A DNA stretch of 64,000 bases, taken from positions 90,077 to 154,076 of the forward strand of contig JAFOEY010000004.1 of the NCBI GenBank assembly GCA_017387565.1, read 5' to 3'. The DNA comes from Lachnospiraceae bacterium (GTDB taxonomy: Bacteria > Bacillota > Clostridia > Lachnospirales > Lachnospiraceae). Within the stretch, counting starts at the first letter, position 1; each line of letters begins with the position of its first letter. The notes beneath the pieces are model-generated. The model ran no database searches. It was not told the DNA's origin and was given only the letters and a program-made list of their open reading frames with translations. Shown piece after piece: positions 1 through 8,983 of this stretch. The translations under genes and the position numbers were made by a program.

Positions 1-433
1 GATCTTCTCCCATGGCAATCAAAGTATCTACATACAGCTTTTGTAGATTAATGCCAATGGTAAACAATAAACGTGCGGCAATATTATCGCCCTCTTTGAT
101 AATGGCAAGCAGAATATGCTCCGTACCCGTCTGACTGCAGCCAAATCGCTCCGCCTGCTTATCCGCATCTTTTAAAATCTGCAAAGCACGGGGAGAATAA
201 CCGTCTCTTTCCAAAACCGATACATTTCCGGAAGGTGCAATCAATTCCTTGATTACTTCCATGATTTTTTGTTCTGTTACTCCGCTTTTTGCCAAAAGTT
301 TTGCAGCAACACCGCTGTCTTTATGAATGAGACCGAGCAAAATGTGTTCTGTTCCTATATAATTCTGTCCGGTCTTTTTTGCCATTCGTTTTGCAATTGC
401 CAAAGCTGATTTGGCATTTTCTGTATAGGCCAT
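1..433 (-). CDS. clpC: ClpC ATPase, N-terminal part (cut by window edge)
   Basis: This is the first ~144 codons of a Clp/Hsp100 AAA+ unfoldase, which feeds substrates to ClpP in the cytoplasm. The visible part is the double Clp-N adaptor and substrate-binding domain. It starts MAYTENAKSALAIAK and has the two typical repeats, each with an EHILL motif (EHILLGLIHKDSGVA and EHILLAIIKEGDN). The ATG at 433-431 follows GGAGG about 7 nt upstream, which fixes the start. The AAA+ modules lie beyond the left edge, so ClpC rather than another Clp-N protein is inferred from the close N-domain match. Its promoter and any CtsR box should lie between 434 and the next gene or further upstream, but only about 16 bp separate it from the upstream gene's stop, so it may be co-transcribed with that gene. 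Confidence 0.85.
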   Translation of the reverse strand, partial: MAYTENAKSALAIAKRMAKKTGQNYIGTEHILLGLIHKDSGVAAKLLAKSGVTEQKIMEVIKELIAPSGNVSVLERDGYSPRALQILKDADKQAERFGCSQTGTEHILLAIIKEGDNIAARLLFTIGINLQKLYVDTLIAMGED

Positions 434-449
434 TTAAAGCCCTCCGATC

Positions 450-2327
450 TTAGTCATCCTCAAAATGAATAAATTCAAATTCAAAATCATCATCGATACC
501 GCTTGGTTCCGACTCTCGTGATAAATTAATCATCTTAAACTCCGGGCGTCGGATACTTCCGGTTGCTTCTTTTTGTACAATAGCTTCCTCTTTTGGCTGT
601 TTTGTCTCCGGCATGCCGTCATCTTCCTCAAACATTTCCGGACTAACATGAATTGGAAATTGCTCCTTTATCAAATCATCATCTATATCATTCTCAACAT
701 CCGTTTCTTTTACATCGCTCTGAGAGAAATCGTCCGCAAAAGCATCGGAAGCAGAATCATCCTGATCCGTATTATATAGATCCGAAGCATCGCTATCTTC
801 GTCGATATCTTCATCGTCATCTTCGTTGTCATCGTCATTATCATCGTCATCGTCTCTTACATCATCATACGAATCGGAATCATCATCTTCTCCACTGAAA
901 TCAGGATCATATTCTTCCAGATCACGTTTTAGTTCCCTGTTCTTCATATAAAGATTGACGATTACGAAAATTGCAAGTAACAACAAAACGGACAAGATAC
1001 ACATAATCACAAATCTCTGATGTGACATATCTTTATATTTGAAATAAGACTGGTCCAGATCATAAGAGGTGTCTCTTTCAACATATCTCTGATAAGTCCC
1101 TTCTTTCCAGTCATAGAGATAAAAGTTTTCTTCACCACTGTTATTCATACCGTAAAACAAATAGAATTCCGGCATTTCATCCAATGTATCCACCATAACT
1201 GGATCAGCATCAGCCGTAGATTCACCGGGCTGAAGGGTATCCTTGGTTTCCATTCCTTCCTGGACAGATAAAGGATTTCCGGTCAATTCTGTATATATAT
1301 AACAAGATACAACCTTTTTTTCAAAAGGCATATAACTGCCGGTATAATTTAACGGAACCGGAATCTGAGCCTGATATCTGACAGGAAAAACATAGCCGTT
1401 ATAGCCTAAAAACGGGACAAAATCCAAAACATCTTTATCGTCTTCGTAGTATATACGAAGACCGGCATTACTTCCTTCTTCAGATTCTGAATAAAGCAGG
1501 CGGATATCTCCGGCCGCTAAATATGCAGACTGCACAGTTGCTCCGTTAAAATTGTACGGTTCTACAACAAAACCTTCCGGAAGCAAAGAAGTATCAAACG
1601 TTGAAGTCACATAATAATCAGCATAAATCGAGTCTCCGCCAATTAAATAACGCTCACCTGATCCCGGTAATTCTGCCATGATTGGTACGGCCTGCAATCC
1701 ATCTGTTTCTGTAGCATCAGTTTCTGTTGTCTCTGTCCCGGCATCAGTTTCGGAAGGATCGGTTTCAGTAGTATCCACTGAATTATCGTTATTCACACTT
1801 TCCTGTGTATTGGAAAGATCTGTCGAAACATCTGTTGTCGGCTGCGGTGCCGGTGTTTGCGTTGTTGAATTTGTCGTAGACGGATTCGTAGCCAGTGTGA
1901 TACCTGCACCTTCTGCCGGATTAGTGGCTTCTGACAGATTACCCCTTACAATGGTAATATTATAGCTGCAGATTGTTCCACTCGGCCCTTTAACCTTGAT
2001 AACTGCAGTATTATTTCCCATTTTCAGGTCTTTAAATCCCTTTGCTTCCGTCACTGTCGCATTTGCATCAGCAGTACTACAGGTTACATTCAGTTTATCA
2101 ACGTCTGCAGGAACCGTTACCGTGTAACTGGTCACCATCGGAGAAAAAGACGGTGTCATTGTACCCGGGGAAGCCGTAAGAGTCTTAAGATAAGCATCGG
2201 ATCCCTGCATCTGCGTAGTTTCTGTAGCACATACTGTCTGAATACTTTCGCCTCCATAAAACATCAACAAAGACACAAGTAACAACATGCTAACAACTCG
2301 TAGTCCTTTTTTCTTCCTAAACATCAT
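450..2327 (-). CDS. Membrane-anchored extracellular protein with cadherin-like domain and acidic cytosolic tail
   Basis: A 625-residue protein of unknown role. A signal/anchor hydrophobic stretch lies at about residues 10-27. Residues ~45-130 match the bacterial cadherin-like beta-sandwich pattern (LKTLTASPGTMTPSFSP, then VTSYTVTVPADV, ending YNITIVRG), common in clostridial surface proteins. A Thr/Ser/Glu-rich linker (~135-215) and a ~200-residue extracellular region without a recognisable fold follow. One transmembrane helix sits at ~432-455. The tail after it is extremely acidic, with runs of Asp and Glu at ~470-560, and would be cytosolic. Two adjacent ATG codons form the start; the ribosome binding site is weak (AAAGGG). 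It is directly upstream of clpC in the same direction. I infer a cell-envelope sensor or adhesin; no enzyme motif is visible. Confidence 0.75.
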   Translation of the reverse strand: MMFRKKKGLRVVSMLLLVSLLMFYGGESIQTVCATETTQMQGSDAYLKTLTASPGTMTPSFSPMVTSYTVTVPADVDKLNVTCSTADANATVTEAKGFKDLKMGNNTAVIKVKGPSGTICSYNITIVRGNLSEATNPAEGAGITLATNPSTTNSTTQTPAPQPTTDVSTDLSNTQESVNNDNSVDTTETDPSETDAGTETTETDATETDGLQAVPIMAELPGSGERYLIGGDSIYADYYVTSTFDTSLLPEGFVVEPYNFNGATVQSAYLAAGDIRLLYSESEEGSNAGLRIYYEDDKDVLDFVPFLGYNGYVFPVRYQAQIPVPLNYTGSYMPFEKKVVSCYIYTELTGNPLSVQEGMETKDTLQPGESTADADPVMVDTLDEMPEFYLFYGMNNSGEENFYLYDWKEGTYQRYVERDTSYDLDQSYFKYKDMSHQRFVIMCILSVLLLLAIFVIVNLYMKNRELKRDLEEYDPDFSGEDDDSDSYDDVRDDDDDNDDDNEDDDEDIDEDSDASDLYNTDQDDSASDAFADDFSQSDVKETDVENDIDDDLIKEQFPIHVSPEMFEEDDGMPETKQPKEEAIVQKEATGSIRRPEFKMINLSRESEPSGIDDDFEFEFIHFEDD

Positions 2328-2439
2328 AAAATAGCCCTTTCGCTTTTTCCTTGATTATTTTCCTCGTCTGCTAAACATGACCAAAATTTTCTTTCTGTCG
2401 CTCTATACTTTATCAGTCGCTTTATGCTTATCAGTCGCT

Positions 2440-3711
2440 TTACGCTTCATCAATTGCCTTACCGATATCATGTCTCATATATTTATTATCGAAATCAATC
2501 CATTCGGTGGCCTCATATGCCTTTCTTCTGGCATCTTTTAAATCTTTTCCTTTTGCCGTAACACCAAGAACACGACCACCGTTTGTCACAAAACCGTCAT
2601 CGGTCTTTTTCGTACCTGCATGGAAAACATAATAATCATCTTTATCATCAAAGTTTTCAAGTCCTTTGATGACAAATCCCTTTTCATAAGAAACCGGATA
2701 ACCGTCTGAAGCTAATACAACGCAGACAGCCGCATTATCTTCAAACTGTAAATCAACCTGATCCAAAGTACCGTCAATACATGCTTCGGCAACTTCGATC
2801 AAATCATTTTTCATACGTGGAAGAACAACCTGCGCCTCAGGATCGCCAAATCTGGCATTGTATTCCAGTACTTTAGGACCATCTTCGGTTAACATAAGTC
2901 CAAAGAAAATAACTCCCTTAAATTCTCTTCCTTCTGCAGCCATAGCATCAACCGTTGCCTGATAAATGTATTTTTTACAGAATTCATCCACTTCCTTTGT
3001 ATAAAAAGGACTGGGGGAAAAGGTTCCCATTCCACCGGTGTTTAATCCCTCATCTCCATCTTTGGCACGTTTATGATCCTGTGCAGAAGACATAATCTTG
3101 ATGGTTTTTCCGTCGACAAAAGACAGTACACTGACTTCACGTCCCGTCATAAATTCTTCAATGACCATCTGATTTCCGGCAGTACCGAATTTTTTATCCA
3201 GCATAATGGATTTGACACCGTCTTTTGCTTCCTCTAAAGTATTGCAGATAAGCACACCCTTACCGAGTGCAAGACCGTCTGCTTTTAAGACAATCGGGAA
3301 TTTTGCAGTTTCCAGATATTCCAAAGCTTTATTAGGATCATCAAAGTTTTCATAAGCCGCTGTGGGAATATTGTATTTTTTCATTAAATCTTTTGAGAAT
3401 GCCTTGCTTCCTTCCAGAATAGCCGCATTTTTGCGTGGTCCAAAAGTACGGATGCCTGCCTTTTCCAATTCATCAACCAGACCACCGACCAACGGATCAT
3501 CCATACCGACAATTACCAAGTCGATATCATTAGTCTTTGCAAAATCTACAATTTTATCAAATTCCATAGCACCAATTGCAACACATTCTGCAATTTCCCC
3601 AATTCCGGCATTACCGGGTGCGCAATAGATTTTATCAACTTTTTCACTCTTTGCTACACTGTGTGCAATTGCATGTTCTCTTCCACCACTACCTACGATT
3701 AAAACTTTCAT
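2440..3711 (-). CDS. purD: Phosphoribosylamine-glycine ligase (GARS)
   Basis: Catalyses the second step of purine synthesis: 5-phosphoribosylamine + glycine + ATP to GAR. The 423-residue length is normal for a monofunctional bacterial PurD. The N-terminal [16 protein letters not shown] is the family signature, an ATP-grasp domain occupies ~100-325 ([34 protein letters not shown]-type metal-binding segment) and a C-terminal PurD domain follows. It is the last gene of purE-purM-purN-purD. It is separated from purN by a 270-bp spacer that contains an 18-bp tandem repeat, so purD may be translated from a longer leader or from its own promoter. There is no truncation or missing key residue. Confidence 0.97.
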   Translation of the reverse strand: [423 protein letters not shown]

Positions 3712-3818
3712 CTTGTTATCCTTTCATATGTGTTATGTAAACAAATATTAGTACTATTACATAAAACGGTTCATGTAAAAATTCTATTTGCAATCCCATT
3801 CTGCCATATCATCATCTC

Positions 3819-3980
3819 ATGAACAATCCGACAGAAATAAACTATCCGACAGAAATGAACTATCTGACAAAGATAATCTATCTGACAGAGATAATCTATC
3901 TGACAGAAATAATCTATCTGACAGAAATGAACTATCTAACAGAAATATACTATCTATATAGATATAAGCTATCTAATAAA
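3819..3980. repeat. 18-bp tandem repeat, about nine units
   Basis: Nine successive 18-bp units fit the pattern ATRAACTATCTGACAGAA (for example 3873-3890, 3891-3908, 3909-3926). Units 1-2 and 8-9 are more diverged. Because the period is a multiple of three, one plus-strand frame stays open and would encode a hexapeptide repeat of the type NYLTEI. I see no ribosome binding site for it and regard it as non-coding. It lies between the purN stop and purD. Confidence 0.9.
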
Positions 3981-3981
3981 A

Positions 3982-4605
3982 TCATTTTATGTAAACCGCA
4001 TTATCCTCTACAGAAATTATACCATTTGCAATCAGGTCAATTGTTTTGGGTAAAATTACCCATTCTGCCTGCTCCATGATACGTCTCTGAAGAACTTCGG
4101 GTGTATCGCCCTGCATCACCTCAACGGCTTTTTGCATAATAATCGGACCGGTATCCGTTCCCTCATCCACAAAATGAACCGTGGCACCGGACACCTTTAC
4201 TCCACGGGCAAGGGCTTTTTCATGAACTTTGAGTCCATAGCATCCTACTCCGCAGAAAGAAGGAATCAAAGACGGATGAATGTTGATGATGCGATTTCGA
4301 AATGCCTGAATCATTTGAGGCGGAATATTGACCAAGAATCCGGCCAGTACAATCAGATCCGGTTTTAATGTCAAAACTCCATCCAATAATGCATCATTAA
4401 ATATCTCGCGTGTCTCATAATCTTTCGGAGAAATACATACAGCGGAAATTCCCGCTTTTTTCGCTCTTTCCAATGCATATGCATTTTTATTATTGCTGAT
4501 TACTCCGACAATTTCGGTATTTGTAATGGTTCCATCGGCAATACCATCAATAATTGCCTGAAGATTGGTTCCTCCACCGGAAACACAGACAACAATTTTT
4601 AGCAT
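3982..4605 (-). CDS. purN: Phosphoribosylglycinamide formyltransferase (GART)
   Basis: Transfers a formyl group from 10-formyl-THF to GAR to give FGAR, the third step of purine synthesis. The 207 residues open with VCVSGGGTNLQAIIDGI, the phosphate-binding loop. They carry the catalytic block INIHPSLIPSFCG (His) and the folate-site block GATVHFVDEGTDTGPII with the conserved Asp. The start ATG at 4605 overlaps the end of purM by 7 bp, indicating translational coupling. A small oddity is the IPSFCGVGCYGLKVHE segment, where most homologues read LLPxFxGxxxxxxA; variants with extra Cys are known in Clostridia. Immediately downstream the 18-bp tandem repeat begins. Confidence 0.96.
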   Translation of the reverse strand: MLKIVVCVSGGGTNLQAIIDGIADGTITNTEIVGVISNNKNAYALERAKKAGISAVCISPKDYETREIFNDALLDGVLTLKPDLIVLAGFLVNIPPQMIQAFRNRIINIHPSLIPSFCGVGCYGLKVHEKALARGVKVSGATVHFVDEGTDTGPIIMQKAVEVMQGDTPEVLQRRIMEQAEWVILPKTIDLIANGIISVEDNAVYIK

Positions 4606-5630
4606 AAGATAACTCCTTTATCACCTGCAACGACAGAACCTACTACATAGGGCGTATCCCCTGTCGCTTTAATTGCTTCCATCGTCTTTTCTACATCTTT
4701 TTCATCTACGGCAATGACCATTCCCAGACCCATGTTGTATGTGTTATACATCATCTGTTCTTCAATGCCGCCTGTTTTTGCAAGCAATTTGAAAATCGGT
4801 GGAATTTCATAGCTGTCTTTTTGAATTTTTGCAGCAACTCCGTCCGGAAGCATACGCGGTATATTTTCATAAAAACCGCCACCTGTAATATGACTGCATC
4901 CCTTAACGGTCACGCCTGCATTTTTGATACTCTTTAATGCTTTTACATAAATTCGTGTCGGTGCAATCAAAGCTTCACCAAGTGTTGTGCCGAGCTCATC
5001 ATAGTATGTATCAAGACTTTCTTTTGTCATCTCAAATACTTTACGTACCAAAGAAAAGCCATTGCTGTGTACACCGCTGCTTGCCATACCGATTAAAACA
5101 TCACCGGGTTTAATATTTTCACCGGTAATCATATCTTTTTTATCTACCACACCAACCGCAAAACCTGCCAGATCGTAATCATCTTCCGGCATCAGTCCGG
5201 GATGCTCAGCAGTCTCACCGCCAACCAATGCACACTCTGACTGGATACAACCCTCTGCAACACCGCTTACAATCGTTGCAATTTTTTCGGGATAATTTTT
5301 TCCGCATGCAATATAGTCTAAGAAAAATAACGGTTCCCCGCCGGAGCAGGCAATATCATTCACACACATGGCAACTGCATCAATACCTATGGTATCATGC
5401 TTATCCATAACAAATGCAAGTTTGACTTTGGTTCCGCAACCATCGGTTCCGGACAATAAAACCGGTTCCTCCATGTCTTTTATTTTAGAAAGATCAAATG
5501 CACCTGCAAAACCTCCAAGACCACCTAACACTTCCGGTCTCATCGTCTGCTTTACATGTTTTTTCATTAATTCCACTGATTTGTATCCGGCTTCAATATC
5601 AACTCCGGATGTTTTGTAATCCATTGCCAT
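4599..5630 (-). CDS. purM: Phosphoribosylformylglycinamidine cyclo-ligase (AIR synthetase)
   Basis: Converts FGAM to AIR with ATP, the fifth step of purine synthesis. The protein has 343 residues, a normal length, starting MAMDYKTSGVDIEAGYK. Typical PurM blocks are visible: LLSGTDGCGTKVKLA, MCVNDIACSGGEPLFFLDY, the GGETAEHPGLM segment, and GVHSNGFSLVRKV. Ribosome binding and direction fit the purE-purM-purN-purD unit, with purE 12 bp upstream and purN overlapping its stop. All conserved segments are intact. Confidence 0.97.
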   Translation of the reverse strand: MAMDYKTSGVDIEAGYKSVELMKKHVKQTMRPEVLGGLGGFAGAFDLSKIKDMEEPVLLSGTDGCGTKVKLAFVMDKHDTIGIDAVAMCVNDIACSGGEPLFFLDYIACGKNYPEKIATIVSGVAEGCIQSECALVGGETAEHPGLMPEDDYDLAGFAVGVVDKKDMITGENIKPGDVLIGMASSGVHSNGFSLVRKVFEMTKESLDTYYDELGTTLGEALIAPTRIYVKALKSIKNAGVTVKGCSHITGGGFYENIPRMLPDGVAAKIQKDSYEIPPIFKLLAKTGGIEEQMMYNTYNMGLGMVIAVDEKDVEKTMEAIKATGDTPYVVGSVVAGDKGVILC

Positions 5631-5642
5631 TTTGGTTTCTCC

Positions 5643-6149
5643 TTAATAATTTTTGTATCCTACTTCCTGTAGCTTTTCATCTTTTGCTTCAACCTGATTT
5701 TTTAATTTTTCAGAATAAGCTTTTAATCTATCCAATAATGCGGCATCTGATGTAGCTAAAATTTTGGCTGCTAAAAGACCTGCATTGGCGCCTCCGTTGA
5801 TAGCAACGGTTGCCACCGGGATTCCGCTTGGCATCTGTACGATGGAATATAACGAATCGCGTCCTCCCAAAGATGTTGTATGCATCGGAATACCGATAAC
5901 CGGCATCGGGAAAATTGCCGCACACATACCGGGTAAATGCGCTGCCATACCGGCACCTGCGATAATTACCTTAAAACCTTTTTCTTCTGCCGTCTTTGCA
6001 TATTCAAAAAAGACATCCGGCTCTCTGTGCGCGGATATAATGCGCATTTCATAGGAAATACCCAGTTCCTCCAAAATATCTGCTGCTTTACTCATGATGG
6101 GCATATCCGAATCGCTGCCCATGACAATACCAACCTGTGCCATAATCAT
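5643..6149 (-). CDS. purE: N5-carboxyaminoimidazole ribonucleotide mutase
   Basis: Class I PurE, which moves the carboxyl group of N5-CAIR to give CAIR in purine synthesis. The 168 residues include the signature [17 protein letters not shown], the [13 protein letters not shown] block with the catalytic His, and [13 protein letters not shown]. Two start codons are possible (ATG ATT ATG). AAGGAG lies about 4 nt from the first and 10 from the second, so MAQVGIVMG is as plausible as the longer form. It is the first gene of the pur operon and is preceded by a strong sigma-A-type promoter. No purK is in the window. Confidence 0.96.
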   Translation of the reverse strand: MIMAQVGIVMGSDSDMPIMSKAADILEELGISYEMRIISAHREPDVFFEYAKTAEEKGFKVIIAGAGMAAHLPGMCAAIFPMPVIGIPMHTTSLGGRDSLYSIVQMPSGIPVATVAINGGANAGLLAAKILATSDAALLDRLKAYSEKLKNQVEAKDEKLQEVGYKNY

Positions 6150-6173
6150 GCCACTCCTTTACGTAATTAATCT

Positions 6174-6201
6174 ATTATAGTTTACAAAAAATAGCAGTCA
6201 A
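6174..6201 (-). promoter_or_regulatory. Sigma-A-type promoter of the purEMND operon
   Basis: On the minus strand, TTGACT at 6201-6196 and TATAAT at 6179-6174 are separated by 16 bp. The distance to the purE start is about 25 bp, so the leader is short and has no room for a purine riboswitch. No clear PurR box was seen. Confidence 0.75.
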
Positions 6202-6254
6202 GTGCAACCTTTTTAAGGGTTTTCTTATGCTTTTCTTGTCCTTTTTTGCGTGCA

Positions 6255-8351
6255 TCAAAGAGCATCATTCAACAATTCCGTGCCCGGTAGCACAAAACGT
6301 CCGTTTTCAATGATCATAATCCTGTTTCCATCTTTGGTCACACCATATAATTGTCCCAGCTCATCATATGGAATTGTGATGTCCGTATGACACTGAAAAT
6401 ATGCCTTTTCCTTTTTCTCTTCATCCTTTCTGAGAAGGGAAATCTCATTATCGCGTGCGACAATCTCTTTTCCGTCCGGATTGAATACCGCAACATCCTC
6501 TGCATGAGAATAACAGGTATCTCCAACCGCAAAATGAGGTCCGGTCTTTTCTGCAATTAAAATAGGCAGTTTATCTTCGATTTTGTATTTGCGCCCCATG
6601 GTGTATGCGGTTGTATTGGTCCCAATGGCAAACTCGCCCATGGGAATCGTCTCGTGATGATATAAGATATGATCTTTGATATACTTCACATTTTTTTCAT
6701 GTTCCTCATAATTGGTACAATCATAATCATCAACCATACCATCCTTGAAGGTTATTTGCAGATTGTCAAATGAAAGCTCATTTAAAAATACTTTTTTCAC
6801 ATGCAATGTGCCGTTCGTTCCTTTTAAAACCGGCGAAGTAAACACTTCACCAACCGGAATGTTGACATCTGCAACACAATTTTCAAATTTTGTCATCTTA
6901 TCCGGATTTTCCAATTTACAAAGAGCCACCGTAAGATCCGTCTTATTGCCATTCATGCCAAGGACCTTTACGTATTCGCAGGTATCCAGTGCATCAATGA
7001 TAATTTGCTGTACATCCTCATACAACTGATAAGGAAGCGTATTGAGTGCAATGGTCTCTTTCATGATTTTACGATAGTCAAGTCCGATTTCGGCAATCGG
7101 AAAAGCTATGATGGTAAAACTTCTTTCCTCTCCGGGTATATAGGTATTGATGATTTTTCCTGACCGGATGGCATAGAAAGTCGCATATTCCTGCTGTTTT
7201 TTACTATAATGGCATGCTGTATCTTTATCCTGCGGTTCAAAATTCTGTTCGCCAAATACCTCAATCCAGGCAGGACCTGCGTGCTTTTGGGAAATGTCTT
7301 CAAACCGGATATAAGCTTCTTTCAACACTTCCAGTTTCCGGTTCATCAGCTTTTTATCCAAAAACAGTGCATCATCTTCCCTGTGGTCATAATCAAACTG
7401 CCGATTTGGACTCGTGGAATAATAGCCGTTTACCCTGCCTGCACGTTTAAAAAAGATGCTGTGTGAATTGCGCATCAGGGTAGGTTTTAATCCCATTTTT
7501 TCAAAATTCTCAATTGCAAGCTTTATTACCTTTTCAAATCCGAGCGGGTAAATGATATTCACAACTTTCTTCCTGGATAAATCTTTATTGCCCTTAACGA
7601 AACCAATTCGATACCCTTCCGTATAGGTATCTGCCATTTTCTTTAGCTCTTCGTGTGGCATTTCATTGAGCAGACGTACCGTTTCGATTTCGTTTTCTGA
7701 AATATACTCTCCATATCGGTACAAATAATCCGGCGAAGACAAATCTGCTTCCATGATCAGACGGTATGCAAAATCATAAGCAGGGTCCACCTTTTCTCCA
7801 ACCCTTTTTTCTGTTTCCACATCATAATAATCACTGATAAAATAGTAACAGCATTCCCATGCAGATTGTTCTATTTCCTCTATGGTTGCATCATCCTGCA
7901 TACAGATGCAGTATAACTCTACAAACCACTCCATACGAATCAGAATTTCAAACAAATCTGCCTCAGCTGCATAAACAGGCAGGGCATACATCTCAGCATA
8001 TACAAAGGATAAAAGCTGCCCCATTCTCTTTCCGAATTTTGGGGCTGCGTAATCCGGATTCAAATACGAGTTTACATAATTATTTTCTCGTAAATCAGCG
8101 TAAAGACCTTCGATTGTCTTTTCGTTCCAGATTTCCTGATTATTTTTGGAAAATAACGGTTCTTTCCGTCTCCTATCAGGTTCTGTTTCAAAATCTTCAT
8201 CCACCACATCACATAATGCTGCTGCATTCAAAACAAAAGAAGCCACTTCACGAAAGTAGCTTCCCCATTTTGTCTGCAAAGATGTCTCGGATTGAATTTC
8301 ATCGATGCGTTCGATACACAAATTCCATCTTTCTTTCATCATTGCCTCCAA
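6255..8351 (-). CDS. M29-type aminopeptidase with long N-terminal extension
   Basis: A 698-residue protein whose C-terminal half (~330-690) carries the ordered blocks of peptidase family M29 (thermophilic aminopeptidase T type, two-metal exopeptidases). These are the GEVFTSPVLKG segment with the first Glu ligand, IPMGEFAIGTN with the second Glu, and a closing run with His, Tyr and SHAEDVAVF supplying His and Asp. The first ~300 residues are a helical, acidic region that simple M29 enzymes (~400 residues) lack. Classification is by motif order and spacing, not a search. It is followed 3 bp upstream by a small membrane protein in the same direction, suggesting one transcript. It is probably cytosolic; no signal peptide is present. 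Confidence 0.7.
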   Translation of the reverse strand: MEAMMKERWNLCIERIDEIQSETSLQTKWGSYFREVASFVLNAAALCDVVDEDFETEPDRRRKEPLFSKNNQEIWNEKTIEGLYADLRENNYVNSYLNPDYAAPKFGKRMGQLLSFVYAEMYALPVYAAEADLFEILIRMEWFVELYCICMQDDATIEEIEQSAWECCYYFISDYYDVETEKRVGEKVDPAYDFAYRLIMEADLSSPDYLYRYGEYISENEIETVRLLNEMPHEELKKMADTYTEGYRIGFVKGNKDLSRKKVVNIIYPLGFEKVIKLAIENFEKMGLKPTLMRNSHSIFFKRAGRVNGYYSTSPNRQFDYDHREDDALFLDKKLMNRKLEVLKEAYIRFEDISQKHAGPAWIEVFGEQNFEPQDKDTACHYSKKQQEYATFYAIRSGKIINTYIPGEERSFTIIAFPIAEIGLDYRKIMKETIALNTLPYQLYEDVQQIIIDALDTCEYVKVLGMNGNKTDLTVALCKLENPDKMTKFENCVADVNIPVGEVFTSPVLKGTNGTLHVKKVFLNELSFDNLQITFKDGMVDDYDCTNYEEHEKNVKYIKDHILYHHETIPMGEFAIGTNTTAYTMGRKYKIEDKLPILIAEKTGPHFAVGDTCYSHAEDVAVFNPDGKEIVARDNEISLLRKDEEKKEKAYFQCHTDITIPYDELGQLYGVTKDGNRIMIIENGRFVLPGTELLNDAL

Positions 8352-8354
8352 ATT

Positions 8355-8675
8355 TCAAATATCATAAATGCCCATGTATAAAAGGCAGATTATGATAAAT
8401 AAACTCAACGAATTCAAAATTAGTCCGATATTCGGAAATAAATAAAACTTATCTTTTTCCATGCGTGACATAACTCCCAAAATCTCACCCGCTATGGAAA
8501 TTAAAAGTGCAAAAAAAGTCGCCGCCCCAAGCTTCGGACTCATAGCTCCCTTTAAGCGGTATGACAGATAGATTACCAGACACATGGACACAAAAGATAT
8601 CAGTCCCAAAGCTGCCGACATCTTGCCATTGTCGGAATGACTTCTGCCGGTAAACATATAGCCTCTTCTATGCAT
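8355..8675 (-). CDS. Small three-helix membrane protein (possibly DUF6142)
   Basis: The 106 residues have hydrophobic helices at about 20-38, 50-68 and 84-103, and a basic N-terminus (MHRRGYMFTGRSHSDNGKMS). AAGGA sits 8 nt before the ATG at 8675. The overall look matches a small family I associate with Lachnospiraceae (DUF6142), but this is recall, not a search. It overlaps nothing and ends 3 bp before the M29 peptidase gene, so the two are likely translated from one message. Function unknown. Confidence 0.65.
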   Translation of the reverse strand: MHRRGYMFTGRSHSDNGKMSAALGLISFVSMCLVIYLSYRLKGAMSPKLGAATFFALLISIAGEILGVMSRMEKDKFYLFPNIGLILNSLSLFIIICLLYMGIYDI

Positions 8676-8720
8676 AATCTCATCCTTTTTCTAAATATGA
8701 AGTTAAAAAATCAGCTCAAT

Positions 8721-8803
8721 TTTTAGTTCAAATCTCAATTTAAATTGAAATTCGAATTTTAGTCCAAATTTCAGTTTGAATTGTAGTCCAAATTTCAGTT
8801 AAT
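8721..8803. repeat. Short degenerate intergenic direct repeats
   Basis: Three imperfect units resembling TTTTAGTCCAAATTTCAGTT start near 8721, 8757 and 8781; the last two share TAGTCCAAATTTCAGTT exactly. The 142-bp gap between two small membrane-protein genes otherwise holds nothing recognisable. Confidence 0.6.
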
Positions 8804-8817
8804 ATCAGAACACAATT

Positions 8818-8970
8818 CTAGAATAAAATGTCTGCCTTTTTTACCAACAATCTGCCACCTGTCACAATCATCAACACACCGGCGGTAAGACCAAATACGA
8901 TCATCAGAATTCCAAGTGTAATATTCATTCCACCGGAACGTTTCATTGTTTTATAAATCTTTTCTTCCAT
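8818..8970 (-). CDS. Very small membrane protein
   Basis: Fifty residues starting MEEKIYKTMKRSGGMNIT. The start at 8970 is chosen because AAGGAGG lies 7 nt upstream. A longer reading from 9018 would run back into pyrE and has no ribosome binding site. One or two hydrophobic helices span ~14-43 (ITLGILMIVFGLTAGVLMIV), followed by a short basic end. It lies 13 bp downstream of pyrE and is probably in its transcript. Function unknown. Confidence 0.6.
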   Translation of the reverse strand: MEEKIYKTMKRSGGMNITLGILMIVFGLTAGVLMIVTGGRLLVKKADILF

Positions 8971-8983
8971 CTGCAGTTCCTCC

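Noticed and set aside
3819-4079. Open plus-strand frame over the 18-bp repeat
   Set aside because: No ribosome binding site, and the frame is open only because the period is a multiple of three; it then runs into purN antisense.
6150-6254. Purine riboswitch upstream of purE
   Set aside because: The distance between the -10 box and the start codon is about 25 bp, too short for an aptamer.
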